NCBI GenBank assembly: GCA_958296015.1
Contig: CATQIH010000047.1
Span: 1-37,964 of the forward strand
Source: Cyclobacteriaceae bacterium
Lineage (GTDB): Bacteria; Bacteroidota; Bacteroidia; Cytophagales; Cyclobacteriaceae
DNA: 37,964 bases
Reading direction: 5' to 3'
The notes beneath the pieces are model-generated. The model was given only the letters and a program-made list of their open reading frames with translations, was not told the origin of the DNA and ran no database searches. Every line of letters begins with the position of its first letter. The first letter of the stretch is position 1. Positions 9,473 to 16,904 of the stretch are shown here, piece by piece. The translations under genes and the position numbers were made by a program.

Positions 9473-10261
9473 ATGAAAAAACTACCTATATTACTCCTGA
9501 TCAGTGTATGCTGCACTATAAAAATAACTGCCCAAAAACAACTTTTACCTTCTCATGCTTATGAATGGAAAACCATTCCTGTAGAAAAGACGGCAATTGG
9601 AGAGCAGAGAAAGATTTTAGAGGGTCCCACCAAGTCGTTAGATCACTTTGAAATCTATGCCACCAGCCTTGCCCCCGGAAAAACACCCCACAAAAGCCAT
9701 GTCTATCAGGATATGGGAGCACTTATTCTGGTAAAAGCAGGAAAAGTAGGCATCACGATCAACAATAAAGAAAAGGTATTGGGTCGGGGCAGCATCGCAT
9801 TGGCAGCTGCCGGTGATGAACATGGCGTGTATAATGCAGGCACTGACACAGCTTCTTATTATATGATCCGGTGGAAAGCAAAAATTCCGGTCGATATGGA
9901 AAGGTCTCGTAAAAACGGTGGCTCCGCATTCTTTGATTATACCGACATGAAATTCGAGGAAAATCCCAAAGGTGGAAGAAGAAATGTTACGCAAAGGCCA
10001 ACGGCTACGCTCAAAGAGCTCGAGATGCATATGACAACCCTCAAAGAAGGAATGACCAGCCATCCGCCTCATACGCACTTCGATGAAGAAATCATTGTAG
10101 TTTTGAAGGGAGAAGTGGAGGAGATGATCAATGGATCTCCATATCATCTAAGCACCGGATCCGTGATCTTTTTAAGCTCCATGGACCCGCATGGTATCCG
10201 TAATGCTGGTAAGGGACAGTGTGAATACTATGCCATACGTTGGGTATCTACCCCTGAATGA
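9473..10261 (+). CDS. Secreted bicupin protein
   Basis: 262 residues from the ATG at 9473. An earlier in-frame ATG at 9428 would overlap the previous gene and place a non-signal segment before the clear signal peptide (KKLPILLLISVCCTIKITAQ). Two cupin barrels follow. The first (about residues 75-140) has HKSHVYQDMGALILVKAG and lacks a full metal set. The second (about 185-255) has HTHFDEEIIVVLKGEVEEM and DPHGIRN, giving the classical HxH...E...H metal site. Cupins of this kind act as isomerases, epimerases or binding proteins for sugars and uronates. It sits 31 nt after the TIM-barrel gene and ends this short operon; 289 nt without a recognisable gene follow. Confidence 0.8.
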   Translation: MKKLPILLLISVCCTIKITAQKQLLPSHAYEWKTIPVEKTAIGEQRKILEGPTKSLDHFEIYATSLAPGKTPHKSHVYQDMGALILVKAGKVGITINNKEKVLGRGSIALAAAGDEHGVYNAGTDTASYYMIRWKAKIPVDMERSRKNGGSAFFDYTDMKFEENPKGGRRNVTQRPTATLKELEMHMTTLKEGMTSHPPHTHFDEEIIVVLKGEVEEMINGSPYHLSTGSVIFLSSMDPHGIRNAGKGQCEYYAIRWVSTPE

Positions 10262-10550
10262 TTGTAGCTTTTATTTGTGCGAAAACATAATACTGTTATC
10301 TTTCCTGCTGCAACCTACATGATCTGCCCGCAACTGATGAAGGGTAAATCACACACTTTCCTATGGTAAATGTATCATAGTAAGTCAGATGGAATACGCA
10401 CGATCACATTGTTTATTACTGGCAGTAAAATTTCGGAACTATAGCTGCTCACAAATCTATGCGCCATAAAGTATACATAAACAAATCTTTAGTTTTTACA
10501 GGTTCTTTTAAAATTGTTGTTATATTAACGAAACTATACACCATGAGAAT

Positions 10551-11888
10551 ATGAAATCATCAAGAAGAAACTTTTTAAAGAAAACCATCGGTGCCAGCTC
10601 CGTTGCCCTAGTAGCACCAACCATCATTTCATCCAGGGCTTTTGGGGCAAATGACCGGATTAACGCAGCGGTTCTAGGGGTACATGGCCGTGGCAAAAAC
10701 CATATCCAAAGTCTGATGGTCCAGGATAACGTTCAGATCACAACACTGTGTGACCCGGATATGGACCTGCTTAAAGAGCGTCAAAAGGAATTTAAAGAAA
10801 CCTACAACAAGAAAGTAGCCCTTGAGCAAGACCTTCGTCGCGTGATGGATGACAAAGATATTGATGTGGTAACTATTGCAACCCCCAACCACTGGCATGC
10901 ACTTGCCACGATATGGGCTTGCCAGGCCGGCAAAGACGTCTATGTGGAAAAACCGGGTTCACATAATATCTGGGAAGGCCGTAAAATGGTCGAAGCAGCT
11001 TATAAGTATGATAGAATCGTGCAGCACGGTGTACAATTAAGGAGTTCGCCCGCCATTAATGAGGCTATTGGCCTGATGCGTGATGGATATATAGGCAGGG
11101 TGTATATGGCACGTGGCCTTGTCTTCCGTTGGAGAGAAGATATTGGTGATAAGGGGTTCTCTCCCGTTCCTGATGGCCTCGACTATGATTTATGGACCGG
11201 CCCTGCTCATAAACGTCCTTTTACCAGAAACCTTGTGCATTATAACTGGCACTGGCACTGGCCTTACGGAAATGGCGATGTAGGTAACCAGGGCATTCAC
11301 GAAACAGACCTTTGTATGTGGGGATTGGACGTGGGCTTTCCTACAAAAATCACAGCTATGGGCGGCAAATTCCTTTGGGATGATAGCAAAGAGACACCAG
11401 AGGTGCTTTCCTCCGTCTATAAATATCCCGATGAAGATAAGATCATCCAGTTTGAAGTGCGCCCCTGGTGTACAAACACAGAACAAGACGTAACTGTGGG
11501 TAATATCTTTTATGGTGACAAAGGGATACTCGTGGTGGATGGCTACGATAAGTATAAGACGTATCTGGGCCAGGACAGAACCCCGGGGAAATCAGGACAA
11601 GATGGTGGAGAGTCGGCAACAGGCGTAGACCGAGGTGCCGGTGGCACGGATGGGCACTTTACCAATTTCATTGAGGCAGTTCGAAAACATGATAAAACAA
11701 TCTTAAATGCCCCGGTGGAAACAGCACATCTTGCCTCCGGATTGGCGCATCTCGGCAACATTGCCTATCGGTTAGATCGTGTTCTGACATTTGATCCGAG
11801 TGCTGAAACTTTTGTGAATGATCCTGAAGCAGATGAAATGCTTACCCGAAATTATCGGGAAGGTTTCGTGGTTCCTGACAAGGTGTAG
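10551..11888 (+). CDS. Gfo/Idh/MocA family oxidoreductase, Tat-exported
   Basis: 445 residues. The N-terminus SSRRNFLKKTIGASSVALVA is a typical twin-arginine signal ending near GANDR. The Rossmann fold shows AAVLGVHGRGKNH, VTIATPNHWHALATIWACQA and VEKPGSHN with the catalytic-type lysine. The C-terminal alpha/beta domain includes DLWTGPAHKRPF, NWHWHWPYGNGDVGNQGIHE and the DLCMWGL helix. It is expected to act in the periplasm with tightly bound NAD(P), oxidising or reducing a sugar, possibly at C3. A TIM-barrel protein begins 13 nt downstream, so the two are probably translated from one mRNA. It resembles the partial oxidoreductase at the left end of the window (both contain AIGVHGRG/VLGVHGRG and a VEKP-type motif). 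Confidence 0.93.
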   Translation: MKSSRRNFLKKTIGASSVALVAPTIISSRAFGANDRINAAVLGVHGRGKNHIQSLMVQDNVQITTLCDPDMDLLKERQKEFKETYNKKVALEQDLRRVMDDKDIDVVTIATPNHWHALATIWACQAGKDVYVEKPGSHNIWEGRKMVEAAYKYDRIVQHGVQLRSSPAINEAIGLMRDGYIGRVYMARGLVFRWREDIGDKGFSPVPDGLDYDLWTGPAHKRPFTRNLVHYNWHWHWPYGNGDVGNQGIHETDLCMWGLDVGFPTKITAMGGKFLWDDSKETPEVLSSVYKYPDEDKIIQFEVRPWCTNTEQDVTVGNIFYGDKGILVVDGYDKYKTYLGQDRTPGKSGQDGGESATGVDRGAGGTDGHFTNFIEAVRKHDKTILNAPVETAHLASGLAHLGNIAYRLDRVLTFDPSAETFVNDPEADEMLTRNYREGFVVPDKV

Positions 11889-11901
11889 TTAAAATAACCA
11901 G

Positions 11902-12801
11902 ATGAATAAAAGAAACTCACAATCTGATATGAACATGAACAAATCACGTCGCAATTTTATACAAAAAAGTATCGCTGCCAGTGTGGGTCTGTCGCTGATC
12001 AGTCCATTGATGGCAAACACTTTAGGCAAGTCAAACATGAAACTCGGCCTGGTTACCTACCAGTGGGGTAAAGACTGGGACTTGCCTACTTTGATTGCCA
12101 ACTGCGAAAAAACAGGCTTGCTGGGTGTTGAATTGCGAACAGAACATGCACATGGCGTTGAGACCAACCTGACGGCCAGTCAGCGTGCCGATGTGAAACA
12201 GCGTTTTGCCGACAGCCGGGTGACGTGCATCGGATACGGTTCGAATTTTGCCTATCACTATCCTGATCAGGCTGAGCTTCGCCAAAATATTGAAGACACC
12301 AAAGCGTATCTCCAGCTATGCAAAGACATCGGAGCCACAGGCATTAAGGTAAAACCCAATGGCCTGCCAGCAGAAGTTGCCAAAGAAAAGACCATTGCCC
12401 AGATTGCCGCTTCATTGAATGAAGTGGGTAAATATGCCAGTGATCTGGGACAGAAAGTCCGTGTGGAAGTGCATGGCGAACTCACCCAGGAATTACCCAA
12501 CATGAAGGCCATCTTTGAGCAGGTAACCTCGCCTAGTGTAAAAATGTGCTGGAATTCTAATGATGAGGACTTGTTGCCGCCCGGTCTGGTAGCCAATTTC
12601 AACTCAGTCAAGCAGTGGTTTGGCGATACAGTGCATGTGCGGGAATTAAATGTAGGAGATTATCCTTACCAACAGCTCATGGACTTATTCAAAGGAATAA
12701 ACTACGATGGCTGGATCTTGCTGGAAGCCCGTACAGAACCCAATGACAGGATTGCCGCTATGAAAGAGCAAATGGATATTTTCAATAAGATGATTGGCTA
12801 A
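11902..12801 (+). CDS. Sugar phosphate isomerase/epimerase-like TIM barrel, Tat-signal
   Basis: 299 residues from 11902; in-frame ATGs at 11929 and 11935 would place the twin-arginine motif (KSRRNFIQKS) closer to the N-terminus and may be the true start. The body is a xylose isomerase-like TIM barrel: MKLGLVTYQWGKDWDLPTLI, GLLGVELRTEHAHGVE, IGATGIKVKPNG, VRVEVHGELTQELPN, VKMCWNSNDEDL, VHVRELN and GWILLEARTEPND. It starts 13 nt after the Gfo/Idh gene. In sugar catabolism such proteins act as epimerases, isomerases or 3-keto-sugar hydratases. It differs clearly from the TIM barrel at 8533, so the two probably act on different intermediates. Confidence 0.85.
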   Translation: MNKRNSQSDMNMNKSRRNFIQKSIAASVGLSLISPLMANTLGKSNMKLGLVTYQWGKDWDLPTLIANCEKTGLLGVELRTEHAHGVETNLTASQRADVKQRFADSRVTCIGYGSNFAYHYPDQAELRQNIEDTKAYLQLCKDIGATGIKVKPNGLPAEVAKEKTIAQIAASLNEVGKYASDLGQKVRVEVHGELTQELPNMKAIFEQVTSPSVKMCWNSNDEDLLPPGLVANFNSVKQWFGDTVHVRELNVGDYPYQQLMDLFKGINYDGWILLEARTEPNDRIAAMKEQMDIFNKMIG

Positions 12802-12917
12802 CATAAAGGCAACGGATGTAGCTCAGCCTTACCCACCTTGTCGTTATGTTAGGTTTTTATATACGCCAATACCAGTAAACAGCCTGGGATGATTGTCTTT
12901 TGTCATATGTCGTTGCT

Positions 12918-13021
12918 GCTAACAATTGATGCATGTGTGTGTCGACTTGTTGGCTTTAATTCTTCCAAAGATCAATTATCGTGTTTGGCGCAACAAACTT
13001 TCTGGCTCATCATTGTTAGGC
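12918..13021. repeat. Imperfect inverted repeat downstream of hicA, weakly attC-like
   Basis: Left arm GCTAACAATTGATG (12918-12931) and right arm CATCATTGTTAGGC (13008-13021) pair over TAACAAT and GATG with small bulges. On the minus strand the outer site GCCTAAC fits the RYYYAAC integron core, but the opposite end (GTTAGCA) has one mismatch to GTTRRRY. An inner 53-bp part (12946-12998) shares its edges with 13578-13630 on the other side of hicBA. The remaining gene-free DNA between 12802 and 13050 shows nothing else recognisable. Confidence 0.3.
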
Positions 13022-13050
13022 TCACATATGCATCTTGCTGTGGCTCGTAT

Positions 13051-13275
13051 TCATTTTTTTAGGAATTCATCTGGTGAAATATCAGCTTGTTTTAGTATGG
13101 CACGTAAAGTTCCTTCTGGCATATCACCTGGATGATTAGGAATGGTAGTAAATTTCTTTGTCTCTTCATTATACCAAATTTCATGACTGCCTGCTGCCTG
13201 CCGGTAAAATGAAAAGCCAAACTTCTTTAGCTTCTTGATGATCTTTCGGTAACGAAATCCTGTTAATCTTCCCAT
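13051..13275 (-). CDS. hicA: HicA-family toxin (mRNA interferase)
   Basis: 74 residues, the normal length for HicA, a small double-stranded-RNA-binding-fold ribonuclease that blocks translation. The signature is GFSFYRQAAGSHEIWYN with the catalytic-type histidine at residue 31, followed by KFTTIPNHPGDMPEGTLRAI and a C-terminal ISPDEFLKK. It lies two bases after the stop of hicB on the same strand, so the pair is co-translated in the order antitoxin-toxin. AT content is higher than in the surrounding metabolic genes, in keeping with an accessory island. Confidence 0.9.
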   Translation of the reverse strand: MGRLTGFRYRKIIKKLKKFGFSFYRQAAGSHEIWYNEETKKFTTIPNHPGDMPEGTLRAILKQADISPDEFLKK

Positions 13276-13277
13276 CG

Positions 13278-13508
13278 CTAAACTCCGACAACTATAGGAT
13301 AATCAAAATTATCATCTAAGTTTATTAATTTAGATTCCACTTCTTCATATTCTTGAGCTTCAAGTAATTTCTTAGCAATATCTCGGGCAATTTCTATCGT
13401 TTCATTGACAGTTCTTCCTTGCGCTACTAATCCTTGAATTGTGTCTGAAGTTGCCAGATAACATCCTTCTGGAAGTTTTTCTATATGTAAATTCAGTAAT
13501 TTCTCCAT
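13278..13508 (-). CDS. hicB: HicB-family antitoxin (short form)
   Basis: 76 residues with the partial RNase H-like fold of HicB: LNLHIEKLPEGCYLATSDTI, QGLVAQGRTVNETIEIARDI, AKKLLEAQ. It has no C-terminal helix-turn-helix or ribbon-helix-helix domain, so it is the short HicB form that neutralises HicA by direct binding and may need another route for autoregulation. It precedes hicA with a two-base gap. No promoter was identified with confidence upstream (13509-13660), where an intergenic segment related to the DNA downstream of hicA is found. Confidence 0.88.
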   Translation of the reverse strand: MEKLLNLHIEKLPEGCYLATSDTIQGLVAQGRTVNETIEIARDIAKKLLEAQEYEEVESKLINLDDNFDYPIVVGV

Positions 13509-13660
13509 CCTTTTTTTTCACTAAAGATAGGTTTTATTTCTATAAGCCACAACGACCCGGCTAGCTGATCGGGCAGCCTTGTTTGCATTTATCTTTCGTG
13601 TTTCAATGTCGCTACATTGGCGCAACTAACAAACGAGTCCATCATTTCTCTGCCTGACGG

Positions 13661-14683
13661 CTAGGTATTGTTACCGGCTTGCTTTTCAAACAGATATATC
13701 TCTCTATTCTTTTCAAGCTCATCTTCCACAAAGTATTTAAGTTTAAATAATCCATTTATTTGATCTAGGTCATCTCTTTGTATTTCGTACTCACCGATTT
13801 CAATGTTATAATTCGGGCATAAATTGAGAAAATGTTCTAATACACCTTTCTTTTTCGGGTTTCCCATCGGATTATTATACATTATTGCAAAGCTATTTTT
13901 CAAATTCCAATGGTCTACACATTTACCTGAGATTGCATTTTTATGTTTGAAATATAGATTTGTAAATACTACAAAATCAATACATTTATATTCTTCAGGA
14001 TTACAAAAGCTATTGAAAGTAAATAGCCCGCTATTCCCTTCATTTCGAAGGTAGTTTATCCAAATCATAATTTCATCTGTGTCATCTAAACCAAGTAAAA
14101 GTATATTTGCCTCATTTTCAGAATTAAAATTTTCTGGGTCAAACTTCTTATTTGAATCAATTAGAAACTGTTTCAGTTTGTTATCAAAATTGAAGATTTG
14201 AGTTGTTCCTTCTTGAATATTTAATAATTCGTCAAATGCTTTAGGAATAGCATCAAACTGTCCATCAGGCAACCTGCCTAAAGAACGTCCTTTTAATCCG
14301 GGTGAAATATCTTGATCCTTTTTATCTAGTATAGGTGTTTTGACTTCAATATTAAACTTGAATCCTTTATCAGTGATACTACAGTCAACATCTGTATTGT
14401 TGTTTGGGTTAACTTTGTTTTCATACTTGAAACTGTTCCCAAATTCTTCGGCAAAGTATCTTAATACACTCATTTCAACTGCATATTGAATAAATTTATT
14501 TTTGTCAAACTTATTTTGCTTCAACAGCAGCTTATTCACAAGTAAATCGTTTAACTGTTTTTCGGTCAGGTGTGGCTTTAAAATGTTCAATGCCTCAATA
14601 AATTCATCATAATATATTGAGCCAGTAGCATTTGCATTCTTGAGATAATGCTCTGGATGTGTCTTATCAAAATTTATTTCCAT
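13661..14683 (-). CDS. Uncharacterised protein with PD-(D/E)XK-like nuclease signature
   Basis: 340 residues; I do not recognise the family. Residues 30-80 are helical (FIEALNILKPHLTEKQLNDL, FIQYAVEMSVLRYFAEEFGN). Then come residues that match the PD-(D/E)XK arrangement: E70 in a helix, D98 and D100 in NNNTDVDCSITDKG, and E113-V-K115 in FKFNIEVKTPIL. Spacing and predicted beta-hairpin context fit that nuclease fold. The C-terminal half is mixed and acidic, with ANILLLGLDDTDEIMIWINY and CIDFVVFTNLYFKH, as seen in restriction-like proteins of unknown target. No signal peptide or membrane segment. It is AT-rich, lies between hicBA and an IS110 element, and stands alone on its strand, consistent with a defence or mobile-element gene (inference). 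Confidence 0.7.
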   Translation of the reverse strand: MEINFDKTHPEHYLKNANATGSIYYDEFIEALNILKPHLTEKQLNDLLVNKLLLKQNKFDKNKFIQYAVEMSVLRYFAEEFGNSFKYENKVNPNNNTDVDCSITDKGFKFNIEVKTPILDKKDQDISPGLKGRSLGRLPDGQFDAIPKAFDELLNIQEGTTQIFNFDNKLKQFLIDSNKKFDPENFNSENEANILLLGLDDTDEIMIWINYLRNEGNSGLFTFNSFCNPEEYKCIDFVVFTNLYFKHKNAISGKCVDHWNLKNSFAIMYNNPMGNPKKKGVLEHFLNLCPNYNIEIGEYEIQRDDLDQINGLFKLKYFVEDELEKNREIYLFEKQAGNNT

Positions 14684-14714
14684 TTATTCTATTAGCATTG
14701 CCGGTAACATCTGT

Positions 14715-14733
14715 ATAGACGCATTGCGTCTAT
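14715..14733. repeat. Perfect 9-bp palindrome upstream of the 340-aa gene
   Basis: ATAGACGCA, a single T, then TGCGTCTAT: nine perfect pairs with a one-base centre, 32 bases upstream of the start of the minus-strand 340-aa gene. It resembles short palindromes with a GACGC core that are dispersed in Bacteroidota genomes, and could equally be an operator. It is not a terminator for any visible plus-strand gene. Confidence 0.5.
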
Positions 14734-14736
14734 CTT

Positions 14737-14904
14737 TTATATAGCATCCAAAATAATCATTCCAGCCAATACTTTAAAAGGTTCTTCTGATTTATTTTTG
14801 AGTACACTCTTTACCCATCCGGTCATTCCGTAGCGATAGCGGCCACCGTGAATTCTAAGGTTAAAACAAGTTTTCTCTATATAATTTTTCAAAGAGAATG
14901 ATTT
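14737..14904 (-). pseudogene. Gene fragment (C-terminal end, about 55 codons), unidentified
   Basis: A minus-strand open frame without a start codon runs from just after an in-frame stop at 14905-14907 to a TAA at 14739-14737. It encodes a protein-like tail containing NLRIHGGRYRYGMTG, WVKSVLKNKSEEPFKVL and AGMIILDAI. The composition looks like real coding sequence, but no start and no upstream part is present; the IS110 gene begins within 100 bases on the upstream side. The HGGRYRYG segment is reminiscent of RHS-repeat proteins, but this is too short to assign. Probably a remnant cut off by the insertion or by deletion. Confidence 0.35.
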
Positions 14905-14993
14905 TTATGGTGGGCCATTGAAATATGGATAACTCGATAGAGTTAACCACATTCCAACAGCTTAGTAGTAGCAACGAATCTTTGATAATAATT

Positions 14994-16007
14994 TCAAGCT
15001 GCTTTTCTGTATTGTCGCAAGTCTACATATTCGGTACCCCGGTTGATCGTAGCAAAGATGCGATTGATGAGTTTGGCTCTTACAGCATTAATGACGACCA
15101 TTTTGGGTTTTCCTTCTGCTACTTTCCGATGAAAGTAGGTTTTTAGCTCTTCATCCGACTGAATGGCTGATGCCGCCCCGTTGCTTAGCAATGCTTTAAT
15201 ACGTTTGTTAGCTAGAGGGCTGGTTTTCGTTCTACCTCGGATGCTCGTACCGGATGTATGTTCAAAGGGGGCTACTCCGCAGTAGGAAGCAAACTTGCGG
15301 CTGTCGCTGAAAGCAGTGAAGTTGTTAGTCGCTAGGATTAAAGCAACGGCGGTAACTAAGCCAATGCCGGGAATAGAAGATAAAAGTTTCAGGCTGTTTT
15401 GCAACTGATCGTCTTCTTTGATGGCACTCTCAATCTGCTTCTCGGTTTGACTAACTTGTTCTTTGATTAGCTTTATCTGTTTTTCGGACTGTCTGATGAT
15501 GAATTTGTTATCTACCAAATGAGCCGTGTCTTTCAGGTCTTTGATGGTCTGTTTAAGACTAGCTTGGTTCTTAACAAGCCGCTCTCGGAAGGCGAACAGA
15601 TTTTTGAGCTTCAGTAGATTAGCCGAAGGTAGTACCGTAGGAGTAAGTTTATGGCGATGTAAAAAGGCGTAGTGAGCTATGCGCTGGGCATCCACCTGGT
15701 CATTCTTCCCTCTAGCCAGTCCCAGCGAACGCTTCAAATGCAAAGGAGAATACAGAGCAAAAGCTAATTGCTGATCTTGTAGAAAGCAGCACAACTCCAA
15801 CGTGTACCACCCCGTGTGTTCCATCGCAAAGAAACACTGATCCAAGGCTATTTTGTGCTTTCTGAGCCAAGTGAGTAACTGGTTGCAACCGGTCGCTGAA
15901 TTGGCAAACTTTTCGTGAACAAATCTGTCAGGTTGTTCTTCTGAACACAAGCAGACATCGAAACTATCTTTTGAGATGTCTATTCCGATAAAGTAAGTAA
16001 ACTTCAT
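14994..16007 (-). CDS. IS110-family transposase (DEDD recombinase)
   Basis: 337 residues. The N-terminal RuvC-like DEDD domain shows D10 (FIGIDISKDSFDV), E63 (FAMEHTGWY), D103 and D106 (LARGKNDQVDAQRIA). A coiled-coil linker spans about 140-205. The C-terminal Transposase_20 domain has LLSSIPGIGLVTAVALILAT and FASYCGVAPFEHTSGTSIRG, the latter containing the serine (S252 region) that is the predicted nucleophile of IS110 enzymes. No frameshift or premature stop was found, so the element may be active. IS110 enzymes are directed to target and donor DNA by a bridge RNA made from the element's own noncoding end, and they lack conventional long terminal inverted repeats. Confidence 0.96.
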   Translation of the reverse strand: MKFTYFIGIDISKDSFDVCLCSEEQPDRFVHEKFANSATGCNQLLTWLRKHKIALDQCFFAMEHTGWYTLELCCFLQDQQLAFALYSPLHLKRSLGLARGKNDQVDAQRIAHYAFLHRHKLTPTVLPSANLLKLKNLFAFRERLVKNQASLKQTIKDLKDTAHLVDNKFIIRQSEKQIKLIKEQVSQTEKQIESAIKEDDQLQNSLKLLSSIPGIGLVTAVALILATNNFTAFSDSRKFASYCGVAPFEHTSGTSIRGRTKTSPLANKRIKALLSNGAASAIQSDEELKTYFHRKVAEGKPKMVVINAVRAKLINRIFATINRGTEYVDLRQYRKAA

Positions 16008-16009
16008 AG

Positions 16010-16200
16010 TGAATAATAGATTAGATTAGGTGAAGAAAATGATTGAACAACTTATCCCTTTCATAAGCCTAAAAGCTTAATATTCTAATTGGTTCTAGTT
16101 CAATCAAACACAAGAATCAGGGACTAATTCACGGTACGGGCCTGGTAACCCTGGCGCGGCGATAGTTCACCCTAACTCTTGTCAAAACTAGCACTTTTCC
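16010..16200 (-). ncRNA. Candidate IS110 bridge RNA region
   Basis: In IS110-group elements the noncoding end 5' of the transposase gene encodes the bridge RNA. Here the roughly 190 bases before the ATG hold no ORF. They contain a GC-rich block at about 16133-16170 (ACGGTACGGGCC, TGGTAACCCTGGCGCGGCG on the plus strand) inside AT-rich DNA, as expected for a structured core. I have not folded it reliably by hand and have not located the target-binding and donor-binding loops. Confidence 0.4.
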
Positions 16201-16385
16201 AGTACTATGTCTATATTACAAATCTAAAGGGCACGGAGGAATCTTTACCGCGTTGCTAAGGAGCAAGCTTGCGAGCTAGCCGATTTTTAGGCGGTGGAAC
16301 CACATAACGGAAAGATCCCTACGGGATGACTTAAGAATGGGTACAAGATTTGTTGTCTGTTGACTTGTTACGGCAAGATTTTCAT

Positions 16386-16804
16386 GCATAAAACCTTCAA
16401 AGTTTCTTTGCTAATATTGGTCTTGATGCACTATATCTGCTGCAACTTTGAAGGTGTAAGAATTGTCAAGTACTTCCAACGCTTAAAAGTACGGCAATAT
16501 CTTTCTTGAAGTACCTAACAAGCTTTGAAAGGGGTTTACAATTTGTCGTAAGGTACTGTTAAAGCTTTGATAGTGCTTTACGACGTTTTGTAAGCCATGA
16601 AAAAAGAAAAATATGATGGTTAACAACTTTTGTCATGTGCTTTATACGCTTTGTGAGGGTTCTACATTATTTTGTAAAGCACTTTATAAGCTTCTTTATG
16701 GGTCTACATTGTTTTGTAAAGTAATTTTAAAGCTTCTGTAGCACCTCAAGAAAGTTATTGGATTGCTTTTTAAGCTTACCCACTGGCTAAAGAACAATAT
16801 GGAC
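16386..16804. repeat. Divergent noncoding tandem array, period 42 bp, about ten units
   Basis: Units begin at 16386, 16428, 16470, 16511, 16553, 16595, 16637, 16679, 16721 and 16763; all steps are 42 bp apart from one of 41. Best-conserved positions are the start (GTACT/GCACT/GTGCT), AAGCTT or ACGCTT at unit positions 10-15, and TTTGTAAA/TCGTAAG at the unit end. Units 16637 and 16679 are most alike; the unit at 16595 is very degenerate. Every unit carries short palindromes (AAGTACTT-like at the junction, AAGCTT in the middle, TTAC...GTAA near the end). All reading frames examined contain stops. The array lies between the IS110 element and a terminator. Confidence 0.75.
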
Positions 16805-16836
16805 TAATATTGTGAGCTTGTCCAGGCTTACAATAG

Positions 16837-16873
16837 CAAAAAAAGAAGGCTGTACATGCATGTCCAGCCTTCT
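16837..16873 (-). terminator. Rho-independent terminator of the 109-aa gene/sulfatase transcript
   Basis: Stem AGAAGGCTG/CAGCCTTCT plus an inner ACA/TGT with one mismatch around a TGCA loop (16844-16873). On the minus strand it is followed by a run of seven T. It lies 31 bases after the stop of the 109-aa gene. Confidence 0.9.
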
Positions 16874-16904
16874 GCTTTGTGTAGGAAAATGCTTCCCCGG
16901 TTGC

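Larger units (their letters stand above)
14994..16200 (-). mobile_element. IS110-family insertion sequence, ends not resolved
   Basis: The element comprises the transposase gene and, most likely, the noncoding stretch upstream of it. IS110 elements have no clear inverted repeats, so the exact ends cannot be placed from one copy. The downstream end should fall between about 14905 and 14993 and the upstream end beyond about 16170. The given limits are a conservative core. Confidence 0.6.

Noticed and set aside
12926-13135. Short plus-strand ORF downstream of the TIM-barrel gene
   Set aside because: It overlaps hicA on the other strand and the inverted repeat, and its translation has no coding character.
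14715-14733. Palindrome as terminator
   Set aside because: No plus-strand gene ends there and on the minus strand it lies upstream of a start codon.
16386-16804. 42-bp array as remains of a repeat-containing protein gene (14-residue repeats)
   Set aside because: The period is divisible by three, but stops occur repeatedly in the frames I read on both strands and one unit step is 41 bp; palindromes rather than codons are conserved.
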